A DNA stretch of 64,000 bases from Macrothele yani (GCA_039090855.1 CM077005.1:78302607-78366606); one strand, 5' to 3'; shown: positions 10,515 through 23,099, counted from the first letter of the stretch. Notes: generated by a model from the sequence alone, not told the origin. Program-made: numbers and translations.

Positions 10515-12189
10515 TAAATTCCTGAAGTCGAAGTGTCCGTTTTAACAATCTTCGAGACAGATTCTTAGCAGTGGTTAAATATTGTAGTGCCGAATGATCC
10601 GTAATGACATTGACAGTTAAATGATTGAAATAGCATTTAAATTTGGTAACAGCAAACAAAATAGCTAAGCATTCTCGTTCAGTAGCAGAGCAATTACGTT
10701 CTGCTTTGTTAAGAATTCGAGAGGCATATGCAATAGGATGCCGTCGTTGAGATAAAACAGCTCCTAGACCAACACCTGATGCGTCAGTAAAAATATTAAA
10801 CATTTCTGCATGGTTAGGAAAGGCCAACATAGCTGACGAAGCCAAGGCATGCTTAAGAGCATTAAAAGCAGTCTCTGCCTCCGTGGACCAAACATAGTGT
10901 CTATACTTTCGTTTTAATGCAAATAAAGGTTCGCATAGAGTAGTGTACCCCGGAACGAACTGTTGATACCACCCGGTCAGGCCTAAAAATCGAGACAATT
11001 CTTTTGCCAACTTTGGCTTACGAAAGTCAGAAATTGGCTTGGCCTTTGAGTCGTCAATTAGAAGACCATTAGGGATAATTTTTAATCCTAGATATAATAG
11101 TTCGTCCCGTCCAATTTGACATTTGGCAGGCTTTAAAGTCAAACCCGCATCATGTAACAGTTCGAAAGCTTGGTCCAACAGAGACAGATGCTCCTCAAAA
11201 GTCTCAGAAGAGACAATTATATCATCCAGATGGACATGAACATTAGGTCCGAGCACAGGACGTAAGACTGAGTCCATTAGGCGCTGAAACGTTGCGGCAG
11301 CATATGCCAAACAGAACTCATATGCTCCAAACGGGGTAATAAATCCAGTTTTTTCTACAGAATTTGGGTGGACAGCAACCTGCCAATAGCCACTAGCTAA
11401 ATCCAAAGTTGACAGCCAGTTTGTAGACGATAAGTCTTGGAGAATATCGCTAATTATAGGCAACGGATAATTGATAGCTTTAGTCACCGTATTCAGTTTA
11501 CGATAATCTATCACAAAGCGATACTCTTCAGATTGTTTTTTTGGAACAAGAAAAGCAGGTGCTGCCCAAGGTCTAAGTGATTCTTTAATTATCCCCGAAT
11601 GGAGCATGTCCCGAATTTGCTTTTGGAACTCAGCTTTCTTCTGGTTCGGGCATGGATAAGGCTTACATGCAATGGGATTAGCCCCTTCCGCATCAATAGT
11701 GTGATACACCACCTGTGTAAACCCTGTCTTGTCAGAAAATAACCCTGGTATGCTGTGTAAAACCTGACCAAGTTGGCTCTTGTGCTCAGGCAATAATCTG
11801 TCACTCGCAAGAACTGCAGAAAAATCAATAGGCTCTTCTAGGGTGGGAGGACTAACCTCAGGCATTAAGATTAGGCCATGCTCGAAATCAAGTGTAAGCT
11901 TAAACATTTTAATGAAATCCACCACCAGAAGGCAACCCACGGGTAACTCTTGGATCAAGAAGGAAGTATGAGAAACTTGAACTTTGCCAATCTTGACAGG
12001 TAAATGAACTGAACCCGAGATGGAAAAGACGTTATTGTCGGCGCCTCGCAGACATTGCTGGGAGGGTTCGACAAAAGCATTTGGAAAGGTAGCAGCACAG
12101 AAATCAAAGTTTAATGCAGAAATGTCAGATCCAGAATCAATTTTAGTCGACACCACTACTTTACCCAACGTGACAAGAATATCAGGCAA
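10507..12189 (-). pseudogene. Gypsy pol: protease, reverse transcriptase and RNase H
   Basis: The 560-codon frame is uninterrupted. Near residue 17 is an aspartic protease-type DSGSD. Reverse transcriptase follows, with YRFVIDYRKLN, LSTLDLASGYWQ and, at the active site, VHLDDIIV in place of the usual Y-x-DD. RNase H is seen at FTDASGVGLGAVL, AYASRILN and ITDHSALQYL. FCLAYAAATF replaces the common FGL-NAPATF, another sign of decay. The protein is probably part of a gag-pol that is otherwise broken, so I call it a pseudogene despite the long open frame. Confidence 0.85.
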
Positions 12190-12386
12190 TTGCGGAGCTT
12201 GAATGGTTGAAAAAGAGATTTGAGGTCTTCAGAAAAACGAGGAGATAGACTCGACCCATCTACCTCCTGCTGAAGTTTAAATTGTCGTGAAACCTATTAG
12301 TAGATCTTGATTGATTTTGCAAATTGTCTGAAACACCAGAACGTGCTGAGTTGAAGTAACGTGCAGGAGAGGCAGCATTAATATAA

Positions 12387-13435
12387 TTAGACTTGCCTTG
12401 CCCCCAGCACGGTGTATTGGATAGGTCTGGCCAACCGGGTAGTGATTATCCCGGGGACGAGAAACTTGGTTGTTATCCTGGTTCCCATATTAGTCAGGAT
12501 GTCGCACCTCTGGTGCCCGACGATGCGGTGGCACGTATCTAGACTGCTGATAGGCGTTCTCCACCCTTGGCTGATAAGCAGCCTGCCGAGGCTAATTAAA
12601 AAATTGTCCTTGGCGAAAGTTCTGTTTTGGCTGCTAATATCTATTAGTTCGAAGAGGAGGTTAATGGTGCCGCGTAGGTTGTCGGTACTCTTGGACCTGT
12701 GAAGATTTCCCTTTGCTGTGTCGTTCTTCAAAGACTCGAACAAGTTTTAGTCACTCGTGAATGGAGACAGGACTTCGAACTTTCAAAAATCCTGCAGGAA
12801 TGGATCCAGCTGCTGTAGCAAAGTATCCAGAATGTCAGACTCTACTACAGCGAGTTCTCATAATTTATAAAGTCGAACTGTTTCCAGAGCGAACGAGACT
12901 GGACTATCTGACGCCCGCTGTCGCCTGGAAAACAGTTGTTGTGCGAGGCCGGTCTTATTGGTGCCAAAAGGAAAGACATCGAGAAATTCAACTCGAAATT
13001 GCTGATATGAACCCTCTGGGTTTATCCGACGCCACTGTCTGTACCAAACATTTGCCGTGTCTTGCAAACATGTGCCCGCAATAGGTATCTGACAATCTTC
13101 AGGAACATTATATAAATCAAAATGATCGTCAAGATCCTCCAAAAACCAAAGCGATCCACCCTTTCCCCAGAATACAATGGAACCCGCATGTGGTACGTAA
13201 TAAGCAAGAATTTCGCTCCTTCTCACGGGGGGGAGGGGGTAAATTGCTGTTGAGGCACTGCAGTCGAAGTACGCGGTACATAAGTTTCGTACCTCGAGTA
13301 TTCGCTGTCTGGTAAGTCGGAACCGCAGGCCTCGTACAGAGAACTAGGAGAGTTATGTGGTGCTTCCATAACGCTGAGTGCGTAGATTGTCTGTTGTAGA
13401 ATTATGAGCCTCATGATCATGTCTATAACAGTCAT
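12387..13435 (-). pseudogene. Gypsy gag, frameshifted
   Basis: The piece at 12858-13226 is the retrotransposon gag core (LEDLDDHFDLYNV, then ANVWYRQWRRINPEGSYQQF), which forms the particle. The N-terminal part is at 13223-13435. The stretch at 12387-12743 holds the C-terminal, basic region in a mixture of frames, so indels have split the gene into at least three pieces. Confidence 0.75.
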
Positions 13436-13507
13436 AGAACAGACCGATAGAATCCGTGAGGTTTGCCATTTTCCGTGACTTCTACTATGAGTCTGTTCGG
13501 CTGTAGT

Positions 13508-13890
13508 TTGGGTGCCAATATAACGTAAACGTCTTTTGTACTTCTACGTTATTTTAAAAAATCACCATACGATGAAATAGTTCCTAAATTAAACCTTAAC
13601 GGCCAGACGAAACATTTAGAAACAGAAGTCAAACTTACGGAAATGATGTTTTATTTCTCCTGCACATCGTAAGATAACATAGCACTTCGCATTTTATACA
13701 ACAATCAGTATCAACACTCCACATTAAACGCTCCACACACCACACGAGCACCTGGTTTCTCGTAGCTTTTATCTCTGGTTCTTATCTAATAACAGGCATA
13801 TGTCACGTTCATTCAACCGCAATATTGTTGCCAATAGCATTCGTTTGAGAGAAAAGATATCGCGTTAAGTGTGAAGTATAACTGAGAACA
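13508..13890 (-). repeat. Putative 5' LTR and primer-binding site of the Gypsy element
   Basis: Read on the minus strand, the region has a TATAAAA box (near 13697) followed by an AATAAA signal (near 13650), in LTR order. A TGGCACCCAAACT stretch (13506-13518) just inside could be the tRNA primer-binding site. The outer boundary is not defined because there is no second LTR to compare. Confidence 0.5.
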
Positions 13891-13929
13891 AACTCAAGAT
13901 TTACAAAGGGAAAGAAACTAAAAGAAAAG

Positions 13930-14946
13930 TTAATTTAGAATATACGCCACAATCCACAGCCGCCGAAGCTACTCGACAAATTTGTGCTGTGTATGGGGAG
14001 AATGCCATTGCTCCAAGGACATCCCACAAATGGTTTGAGCGGTTCCGAGGTCGCAATTTTGACCTCAACGACTCTCCAAACTCAGGTCGTCCAATCTCAC
14101 TTTGATGAGGATCGTTTGAACCATCCCATTCACTTGGATCTGTGGCAAACCACACGCGAATTGGCCACTGAGATGAACTGTGATCAGGCCACAGTGGCGC
14201 TATACCTGGAACGTATGGGAAAGGCCCAGAAATTGGGAGCTTGGGTGCCTCACACTCTCACCAAGGCCAATAAGAATCAGCGTGTTGCCATATGTGGTTC
14301 CTTTCTCGCCCGTTATCGCGAATGTTCTCAGCAACACAAACCATTTCTGTTACTGGAGATGAAAAGTGGTGCCTGTACGTAAATTTCAGACATCGGAGGG
14401 AATGGTTAAGCCCAAACAAGACGCCCACATCACGTCCAAAGCATGACCTTCATCGTGCGAATATCATGTTGTGTGTCTGATGGGACATGAAAGGCATTAT
14501 TCACTGGGAAATGCTGCCGAGGAATCGGACCATCAACGCTGCACTCCACTGTGAGCAACTCCACCGCGTGGAGGGAACAATTCAGCAGAAACGGCCACAT
14601 CGGCGCCATGGTGTCCTTCTCCAACATGATAACGCACGCCCTCACAGTGCAAGCATGACCAAAATGGCCATTCAGAACATGAAATGGGTGATCCTTCCAC
14701 ATCCGGCTTATTACCCAGATGACGCCCCTTCAGACTGTCACCTGTTCCGATCTTTGTCGAATGCACTCCGTGGTAGAACGTTCAACAATGATGTTGATCT
14801 CCAGAATTTCCTTGCTAATTTCTTCGCAGCAAAACCTGCACATTTTTTCAAGAAAGGCCTTGCAGACCTATTCAGATGTTGGGACACCATCGTAAACAAT
14901 GAGTGTGTGTGTGGGGGGGGGGGGGGGGGGGATATACATAGTTGAT
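13930..14946 (+). mobile_element. mariner element (M1), decayed
   Basis: Transposase pieces lie in several frames on the plus strand. The N-terminal part includes ATRQICAVYGENA (from about 13945); then come MNCDQATVALYLERMG, VTGDEKWCLY (first Asp), LLQHDNARPH (second Asp) and YYPDDAPSDCHLF (third Asp), the DD34D set of mariner. Stops and shifts occur at about 14104, 14382 and 14478. Clear terminal repeats are not seen. It ends beside a run of 15-odd G at 14914-14930. Confidence 0.85.
14487..14945 (+). pseudogene. mariner transposase C-terminal half (M1)
   Basis: This is the longest open piece of M1. It begins near GIIHWEMLPRNRTINAALH and holds the second and third catalytic Asp motifs, then the usual NF-AAKPAHFFKKGL end region. 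It is read through into the poly-G tract, so the last residues are not original. Confidence 0.8.
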
Positions 14947-16923
14947 TAATTCCGTTTTCCCTTCTGATGTAATATATTCCTGTAGTGCGGTGAAAAAAAC
15001 GTCATGAACTTATGCATCAATTCAATATATAAAACTGTTTTGTGTAATGCTATTAATTTTCACTTGATAAAGTTTTAGTTACGTAGCATGATTTTTTATT
15101 AATTTCCTTATAATTAAAATGTTAATTTTGTCTTTGTGCTATGCAAAGTAAATTTCCGCATTTGATGTCTACTAGAAGCTTCCGAGATCAAAACGGACAC
15201 TCCGAACTACATGCGCCCTAGGTACACAACACATAATTGATTTTTTCCTCGTTAACATCTTTTTAATTTAATGCTAATTATGACTTTCGAGGATAATTAA
15301 TAAAATTTGGGTTACTTAAAGTAATTGGCAAATTTGATATAACGCCACAATGTAATGGAACAGACGGTGGCGGAACATCAAGCGTTGACAGTATTAAGAG
15401 GTAGTGCATACCAAGAAAATTTCAAAGACGAATGAAAAAAAAAGAAAAAAAAGAGAGAATCAAGTCTTTCTTCAGAAAGAGACTTTCGATTGAATTACGT
15501 GTGTTCAGCATCAAGTGGAGAGAGGGCGGACGTTAATTTGGCTCCTGTTACATCTCCTGTTTCTTTAATGTCCTCTAAATATGATGAAGACGAACCCCTC
15601 CCACTGAAGATTAATTTTCAAGGTTTTCTTTGGAGAAGAAAAGGTGTAAGAAACTCGAAGGTTGTATCTTCAGAACATTCTACTGTACTATATATATTTT
15701 TAATCTCACTAATTTGTTTACTTTCACTCTAGTTTTTGCAAAAAGTAATAAAATTGCTATTAAATTTACTTTCATTATTTATTGATATACCGTTTATTTT
15801 TTGTGCTTAAAAATATATTTAGAAGAAAAAGTGGGCTTCATTGGTTGTCGATTTATGGGTTCCGAGAATGCACCCCCTCCCCCTCTCACACACAAACTTT
15901 ACATTTATCCAGTGATAAAATTATTCTTGAATTGGGTGTTCTGAATCATGCGAGATCTTCAAGAACCCGTCCCTCGCATAGAATACGACCTCTCTATACC
16001 AGAACTGTTACATTTTCTTTATAAGGCTCAAGAAGACAATTTGAAGTTCTGTTCGGAGGCTTAGGCAGAGTGGAATCAAATATTTATTTGACTCCTTTCT
16101 GACGAAGCCTTCGTATGCTTCCTATTAAGGATGTGCATCCCTTAATATGAAGCATCATACGAAGTCTCATATGCTTCATATTTAATATGAAGCCCTTGTA
16201 TACTTCATATTAAGGATGTGCGTGTGTAAGCCAACCCAGTTTCGATGCGAGGAATAGGTCCAATGAAAATTTGCTCAGAAAACATTAATTACAAAGACAT
16301 AATTCGCCCAGTGCCAATAAGAAATACTGTGCGATTAGTCCACTACCCATATGTACAACGATACGATTCGTCCATTGACCTGATCCGATCGATATCCATT
16401 TCTCCGATAGCAGGATGTGTTCAATACTTATGAAACTGGATGACCTGTGTAAAACCGATGATTGCCTAAGGAGCTTAGCGGCTAATGAGACATTTCGCGT
16501 CAAATGCCAGTGGGAATAACATAAAGTGTTCACTGAGTGATATATTTTATCAAGTATTAAGAGAAGTTCAGAGGCATTTTAATGAGCTTATTACGATTTC
16601 TCGAGAAATACGGTATTGTGAGGTTGCATGTTCCATTGGCTGGCCTCAAGGATTGGAAAAATTATGAGATTCCTACAACTAGCTCGTGATTAAACTGGAA
16701 CTGTATTTCATTTTTGGAAATGAATAGCATACTAATTTACTAGCACCCCTCATCCAGAAATAACTTTAATACCCTGAAATTTCTTTCACTCTGATTAATC
16801 GGAAGTTGTAATAATTAATATTTCATTTATTGTGTATTAATATTTGCTGAAACAAACAAATAACTTGTTTATTTCAGCAATCTTTTGAACTCCTTGTCTT
16901 GATTTCTGTTCTTACATTTTCAG
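14947..16923. other. AT-rich intron sequence
   Basis: No transposon is recognised. A possible exon-like piece (15476-15643) is discussed in the findings. At 16100-16220 short TTAATATGAAGC-type motifs recur in both orientations. Confidence 0.5.
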
Positions 16924-17243
16924 TTCTTCCATTAAAGAACCTTGCCGAAACAGCTCGTTCAGTTGGGGCAGTGAGATTCATGGAATACGCAGAGTTCGCA
17001 GGTCTGCAGCCACTTCTGACAAATCGTGGAGCTTTTACTCTTTTCGCAGCTCGAGATTCCGCCTTCAACGTGCTGACAACAGAGCAAGAGAAAGCCATTA
17101 ACAATACCAGAAATTCAAGAAGTCAACCACCCGTTCTGCTTTTCACGGTTGCTGAAGGGCGTTTGCCTGTGGAAGACCTCCCGGATGTCCTAACCACTTT
17201 GCATCGACAGGGATCCATCACTATAACAAAGTTCCCCAGTGGA
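16924..17243 (+). CDS. Exon of TGFBI/periostin/fasciclin-like gene: first FAS1 domain, main part
   Basis: The exon follows a TTACATTTTCAG acceptor and ends at GGA|GTAAGC. It is 320 bp, enters in phase 1 (needs one base from the previous exon, matching 5986-6050) and ends on a codon boundary. The protein has the FAS1 opening LPLKNLAETARSVGAVRF, the H1-type segment GAFTLFAARDSAFNVL, and a core with TVAEGRL and TITKFPSG. FAS1 domains mediate extracellular adhesion. The frame stays open past the donor to 17357, so intron retention would add a different tail. Confidence rests on the exact phase match with both neighbours. Confidence 0.88.
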
Positions 17244-18349
17244 GTAAGCATTTCGAAAATTACATCTACGTATGATACAGAGGCAATCAATTTGTATTTA
17301 CTTAGTTGCATGAAATTTGGAGAAAGTGCTGATATACTAGTATTAAAAAACGAATAGGAATTCAGAATTGAAGAGGAAAATGCATTTTTGACGAAGCAGA
17401 GGAATGAAAACTAATAAACATTTCAAAATGCTAGGAGAGAACGATTAGTGATGGGTTATCAGTTACAGTTTTTATTTATGCGATATGGTGAAAGGAATTC
17501 TTCCTATGCGGTTCAACTCGTTCAGTATTTTCTGTAGCAAAAATCTTCAGGAGTTTGAGGCTATTTTAAACATAACAATTTCAACAGCCTGATGTCCCTA
17601 ATCGGTATGGGAATTTTCATCTAAACACTGGAAATTTGACTGCATTTCGAATTCCCAATTTTATGATTTCGTGCACGCAAATTTAGGATAAATTGAGGAA
17701 CAAAATTTTTGGTATCTTAAAAATTATCAATCTGGATGAAAAGACCTCTCTTGAGATGGAGGAGTGTGACTTTTAAAAATAATGAAGCAAGTAAAGTGAA
17801 GAAAAGGATCGGTTCTGCGGGGCTTATGTACTCCCGCAACCAAAAGCTACGAATCCATCGCAAAGCAGCTGAGCACAACAGCAAGACTGAAAGGATTACA
17901 CAGGTTTTCGGTACTAAAAGTAATAACCGTAATTATTAAGATTTTGTGCGGGGGAAAATGGCGAAAAATTCCTTACCCAAAGTTCGTGAATACTCATACC
18001 AAACGAAATGCTTCGTGGATCTGGTGACGCAGCTCTGACGGCTTCGCTAACTTAACATTTCAGCTAATGTTCATTTTCAAAAGTTCTTTGCGGTGCATTG
18101 AAAATAAAGGTGTATTCGAATGCAAATATTTCGAACTTTATTTTCCTTCATAAATTTAAGGATAAAACTTTTATTTAAAGGCTTCCTTAAAACAACTGCA
18201 GGACTCGTGGATGAATTTCAATTCTTAAAAAACAACTGCAGGACTAATGCCAATTCTATTTGTCAACTTACCAAGTTGTGACAGCATAAATATTTAAGAT
18301 TATTTTCTTCCAACGAAGGGGAGTTTTTCTGCTAATTTGAACACCTTCG

Positions 18350-19160
18350 TAGTTTTCCATCGAAAAATTAGGATTAAAGTGGATCTCCACTGAATCTCAC
18401 AAATGTTCGATCCGATTCAAGTAGGAGAAAACATGATCTTTGAATCCGTCTTGCACATGGTTCGGCGATCATGAGACATTGCTGCAGAATCATTCGGACA
18501 CGCAGTCTCTATGTAGGAAATTACTTGGTCCGAAAACAATGCTTAGGCAGAATCTCACGGTGTTCAACGACGATGAAAGATCCCAGGGATATCTATAACA
18601 ACAATTCCCATGTCATTATTTCGCGGCTTCTGGCGTATTTCCGTCCAACCGTGCAGCCTGGTTGCACTGTTAACATGCGCGGCGTCGAACACGAGCCAGT
18701 TCATCGGAATGTTGGAGCTGGAATTCCGAGCAGGTGACTCTTTTCCATTCGTCCAATATCTACGTAGTTTCGTGCCCATTTCAGGGAGAGTCGTCAACGA
18801 CGGTAGGTCAATATAGGCACATAAAGGGGTCACCGACTACAAAGGCCTATCCCCAAGTGTGTCCGCTGGATTGTGTATTATTGAAAAGTTCTCTGTGCTC
18901 TCTATTGTAGCCTGCCGTTAACTGAGGGATATTAAAACATCTGTTTTCTTCAACAGCACGTGCCGACTGGTATTCATCTTGACCATCAACCAGTGGTCTT
19001 TCCTTTCTGGAACGTTTCGTGGATGTGTGTCCCTATTCGTACCATTCACGCCTCGCCTTAAGTATGATTGGCCTGGAACAGCCAACAGTTCTTGTACTTT
19101 CTGAGATGTTGGACCCGTCTACTTCTTCGTGCCGATATAATCATTTCTCATTGAAATTCT
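18350..19160 (-). mobile_element. Highly decayed Tc1-like remnant
   Basis: On the minus strand one frame reads QPGCTVGRKYA (near 18650), a motif also found as APGCTVGRKQA in the Tc1 element at 62573-63757. A QQ-A-CARRIQ-like piece follows near 18470. No long frame or terminal repeats remain. Borders are approximate. Confidence 0.45.
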
Positions 19161-19369
19161 GACAAGCCTTTTTGTGTCGATATTGCACGGGCTTCATGCT
19201 GGTGAACTGGCATGCGTGTTGCGCCGTTTATGTATGCCCCGCGTCAATCAGTAACATACTGCCACGTGATGCTGATGCGGCCAGTCATAATGATCTGACT
19301 TATAAGCGTATTACCACACCGAGCGAGCTCCGCGAAAACGCGCTGTCATTCATAAACAGAAAATCCGGT

Positions 19370-20035
19370 CCAACATCTTCTTTAGAAAGTCGCATAAAAT
19401 TCGAGGATACGGTGTCTGTATTTCTGAGCAGTTACAGCTCCTCCGTTGAAGACATGAAGCAGAATACGGACGTTCGTCATTACGCCACATCGCACTAGCA
19501 AACTCCTCCACCATAGGTATCCCTTTCCTTTGTTTAGGAGGGATGATAACACTTTCCTGGTGCTCTCCAGGTTAAGCATCGCCAACATAGTGTTCGAGGA
19601 TAAGTTGCAATTTAAAACGGGACACGGAAGAAACCAAAACTTTATTCCATTAATCGGGGTTACAAGTGGCATGCTGATGGATCAATTTTGACGAGCTTTT
19701 CGTTGATTTGGGGTCAGATACCCGGGGCCTCCAGGCATAGAGTCCACTCATATTCAGCCGTCGTCACAAAGATGTACTACAAATTCTTTCACTTATGGCA
19801 GCAGCAAGTTCGAAAGAGATTTGCTGCGCGCACATCGTTGTATTCTGTTTTGCCGTTAGAGACAGATAGCAGTTGGTTTGCGTTGCCATAGCTTCCGGAC
19901 GACCTTTGCCAGCTCTAACTGCTGCTGTTTTCTGCAACTGCTTTCATTATGTCGAAACACCTTTCTTGATACACTGAACAACCGTGCCAGCTCCGTCTGA
20001 GACTGTTTTCCATCATGTTACCCAACAGCTCGCCA
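19370..20035 (-). mobile_element. Second Tc1-like remnant
   Basis: Minus-strand pieces resemble Tc1: ISFELAAAIS and SGLYAWRPRVS (around 19700-19820), then CGVMTNVRILLHVFNGG and AVTAQKYRHRILE (19395-19480). The QQDN and PIEH parts are absent, so it is cut near 19385, where a different remnant (18350-19160) takes over. Borders are approximate. Confidence 0.5.
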
Positions 20036-20043
20036 TCTCAAAG

Positions 20044-20250
20044 TATCCTCGCGCAGTGGTCTAAGCGATGGCTTCTGGTCATTGGTCCGAGATGGGTCCA
20101 GGTTCAAATCCCAGTAGGCATGGATGTTGCGCTTGACTTGCAGCACGGGCTCTCTTCCTTCCCTGGAACCAGTGGCCCCAAATAAGAGACTGCTTATATC
20201 CCATTTGAGTTACTCCTGGTGGTCGTTAAACCCCCAATCAAAAAGAAAAT
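20044..20250 (+). repeat. tRNA-derived SINE, family B, copy 1
   Basis: A tRNA-like head with box A (GCGCAGTGGTCTAAG) and box B (GGTTCAAATCC) is followed by a body with CCTGGAACCAGTGGCCC. It ends GGTGGTCGTTAAACCCCCAATCAAAAAGAAAA, an A-rich tail. The same body, in reverse, is present at 20525-20735, 54333-54559 and 56532-56725. Confidence 0.88.
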
Positions 20251-20524
20251 AATAATTCACATACTTAGCATAATGAGTCTATAAGTGCAATAATTGGTTA
20301 CCATAAAAGTTAAAAGGAGTACGGCTGGACTTTCGTGCTGTTTACTTTAGGTATGAGCTCCTACAACACTCACAAATAGAAGCTTCATGCAATAGAAAAT
20401 CGTAAGAAGAATAGCAATCCTATTCGCTTTAAAGTCCTAATCAGGAAAGATCCGATACTTTGTTCGTGTGCTTCCGTATAACTGATATATGTTCAAGAAA
20501 CAGGAAAAGTATTTACATCCTTTT

Positions 20525-20735
20525 GTTTTTGCTTGGGGGTTTAAAAACCACCGTAAGCAACTCAATGAGCTATAGGCAGTCGTGCGGCCCTAATTTAGGG
20601 CTACTGGTTCCAGGAAAGGGAGAGAGCCAGTGCCGTAAGACAAACACACCACCCATGCCTCACCCAGAACTCGAACCTGGACCCACTCGTACGAACGGTC
20701 AAAGGCCAGCACTTGGAACACTGCGCCACCGGGAA
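20525..20735 (-). repeat. tRNA-derived SINE, family B, copy 2
   Basis: This minus-strand copy has the same landmarks as copy 1, ending with GCGCCACCGGG at 20733, and forms an inverted pair with it 275 bp away. The box B is changed (CTCGAACCTGG), so promoter activity is doubtful. Confidence 0.85.
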
Positions 20736-20777
20736 TGCAATGCAATCTTTGTCACTTGGCATCGGAAGTTATCTATA

Positions 20778-21992
20778 CACTATCTACCAACAAGTAATTG
20801 GACACCCCTGCAATCGACGATATCTGCGGTCCTGATACACGTCACGGCCACCGCCGTTAAATATCGTGTGGGAAACAACAACGCAACCAGTCGCATGCAA
20901 GATGACACGCAGTTCGGAGCTCTCTGATTTCGAGAAAGGTGTAATCGTCGGGTATCACAGAAACGGCCGATCCATACGTGACATATCCAGTGAGTTGAAG
21001 TACCCAAAATCGACAGTGGCCTACGTGATTGGCAAGTGGAAGATGAGAGGTGACTGTCGGAATGTGCCCCGACCCGGCAGACCCACAAAACTGGGAGTTA
21101 GAGACCGACGGGTGTTGGCCAGAGAAATTCGGAAGAACCGCACCAAATCGATGGGCCACATCCGCAAGGAGTTTCAACAGGCATCGGGAAGCGTTCTTTT
21201 AATGAATACCATCTGTAAGGAAGCCCATCTGCTCAGTTATCATGGACGTGCTGCGGTCCACAAGCCTTTGATCACCAAGTCCAATAGCGCTGCTCGGCTA
21301 ACGTGGTGCAAAGAACGTCAGCAGTGGACCGTTGAACAGTGGAAACAGGTTCTCTGGAGCGACGAATCAAGGTTCACCCTCTACCGTTTGGATGGCAGGG
21401 TCTGGGTTTGGCGTCTGCCTGGAGAACGCCTCCTCCCGGAATGTATTGTGCCAACTGTGAAGTTCGGCGGCGGTGAAATTATGCTATGGGGGTGTTTCTC
21501 CTGGTATGGCACGGGACCCTTGGTCGCAATTCCTGGTAGACTCAACGCCGAGATCTACTGCACCATTTTGGATGACCATACGCTTCCTACGTTGTGGCAG
21601 TTTTACGGGCTGGACCCATGTTACTTTCAGGATGAGAATGCCACCTGTGATGTTGCGAGGTACACCATGGCTTGGTATGGTGACAATGGGGTTAATCGAT
21701 TGGACAGGCCTGCGCAGAGCCCGGACCTTAACCCTATCGAGCACCTCTGGGACGAGTTGGAGCGTCGACTTAAGGGGTGCCCCCACCGTCTGAAATCGGT
21801 GAAGGAACTGACCTGTCTTCTCCAAGCCGAGTGAAGAAAATACCGCTAGCCGTCGTACAACGCCTGGTTGAGAGGCCTCGGAGGGTCGCAGCCGTAATCG
21901 CCGCTCGTGGAGGCTGCACCTACTATTGAAGGTGAATAAACTTCGTTTTCCTTTGCTATCACAGGTGTCCAATTACTTGTTGGTAGATGGTG
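20778..21992 (+). mobile_element. Tc1-like DNA transposon (T4), best preserved in the window
   Basis: Inverted repeats CACTATCTACCAACAAGTAA and the complement of CACCATCTACCAACAAG bound 1215 bp, with TA at 20776-20777 and 21993-21994. The transposase is open for 322 codons on the plus strand. Confidence 0.94.
20866..21834 (+). CDS. Tc1-like transposase, C-terminally frameshifted
   Basis: This enzyme would bind the inverted repeats and move the element by cut and paste. Residues 13-90 form a paired helix-turn-helix region ([19 protein letters not shown], then [17 protein letters not shown]). The catalytic set is [17 protein letters not shown] and [13 protein letters not shown], a DD34E pattern. 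The second motif is DEN instead of the usual DNA, though the Asp is kept. The frame ends early at LLQAE-stop (21832). One base seems lost near 21832, because the next frame continues with the usual tail through RVAAVIAARGGCTYY. The enzyme is therefore short by about 30 residues and probably weak or inactive. The start could be the internal Met at 20902. Confidence 0.9.
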   Translation: MWETTTQPVACKMTRSSELSDFEKGVIVGYHRNGRSIRDISSELKYPKSTVAYVIGKWKMRGDCRNVPRPGRPTKLGVRDRRVLAREIRKNRTKSMGHIRKEFQQASGSVLLMNTICKEAHLLSYHGRAAVHKPLITKSNSAARLTWCKERQQWTVEQWKQVLWSDESRFTLYRLDGRVWVWRLPGERLLPECIVPTVKFGGGEIMLWGCFSWYGTGPLVAIPGRLNAEIYCTILDDHTLPTLWQFYGLDPCYFQDENATCDVARYTMAWYGDNGVNRLDRPAQSPDLNPIEHLWDELERRLKGCPHRLKSVKELTCLLQAE

Positions 21993-23099
21993 TAGCACAG
22001 TAACCAAACACCAGAACATAAAAGGAAATTTCACGAGCACCGAAACATGAGCTTGCGATGTTCGTGTAATATTTGAGTACGTACTTTTAGGAGGAGTTTC
22101 TCTTTATAGCTAGTTTCTCTTTAGGTGTTGGACTCCACTGTGAGAATGTCCATCCCTTTCTTATCATGCATTCCGTAAATATTGTGTTACGACGCAGCTG
22201 AATGAAGCTCAGGTCGGCGCTACAATACCTCACTATTTTGACAGGGAATTCAATTTTTCTACTGCTCGTTTAAGCAAGCCTTGTCATCATTCCTATTTGA
22301 AGCTGCTGATCGATATCCAGGGCCCTGATTTCCGGTTTCCCGAGTTGCGTTTCGCCCACATTTCTGCACACGTCTGCTGTTTTCTACTGTGCCAACACAA
22401 CTCCGTTTTCTTCCTTTGCCCCTTCTCTGCTAGCTGTCATAAACAAAACATTTGACTCCTAATATATGATCACGTCATTCGCCTGCTGGCTTCCAAAGTG
22501 TCTTGGGGGGGGGGGGGGGTTCTTCCCACTGCGTGCATTTTCGTGCTTAAATTCCCTCTTTTTCGCAACTCTCCAAAAATGCTTTCTCCTTCAATTTCCC
22601 AATATCAATTTTGCTAACGTAACAACATCATCACATTTTTATTAGAAATTAATTAAATAATAATAAAGTGAAAATTTTGCTTGGTCAGCTGTTTCAAAAG
22701 CAATGAAGACTGGAAGGCTTATTCTGTCTGTAAATTAGAATAACGGACTTCAAAGGTGGTAGAGAATCAGCTAATGCCAACATAATTCTAAAGACCCTTA
22801 TTATTAAATTAACCGTTTCAAGTGGGAAGGATTAAATTGTTAATAATTTATTACATAATTATGAAACTACTAATAAATTCTAATATGAACAAACAGTTAA
22901 ACGAATAATTATAAAATTTATTAATTTTATTGTAGATGAAAAAATGTTTTATGCATTTGATTCGATTTTTGCTACATTTCATGATATGCGTAATAAGTTT
23001 GTGTCCGTTTTCGTGATGTAAGTTTGGCAAAATTTAAGCTTATTACGAATTTTATATCTCATTAATAACAAACTGCTTACAAATTAAATCAGTAACAAT
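21993..23099. other. Intron sequence without recognised genes
   Basis: There is a run of G at 22504-22519, and AT-rich sequence from 22600 on. Short similarity (GCTCAGGTCGGCGCTACAATA at 22208) recurs near 44850. Nothing else is recognised. Confidence 0.5.

Larger units (their letters stand above)
10101..13890 (-). mobile_element. Gypsy-type LTR retrotransposon, 3'-truncated
   Basis: On the minus strand the order is putative 5' LTR (13508-13890), primer site, gag, protease, reverse transcriptase, RNase H, and the first part of integrase. The order is that of Ty3/Gypsy elements. Integrase is cut off shortly after its zinc-binding region, where sequence passes directly into a Tc1 element. No 3' LTR is found, so this is an incomplete copy. 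Confidence 0.9.
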
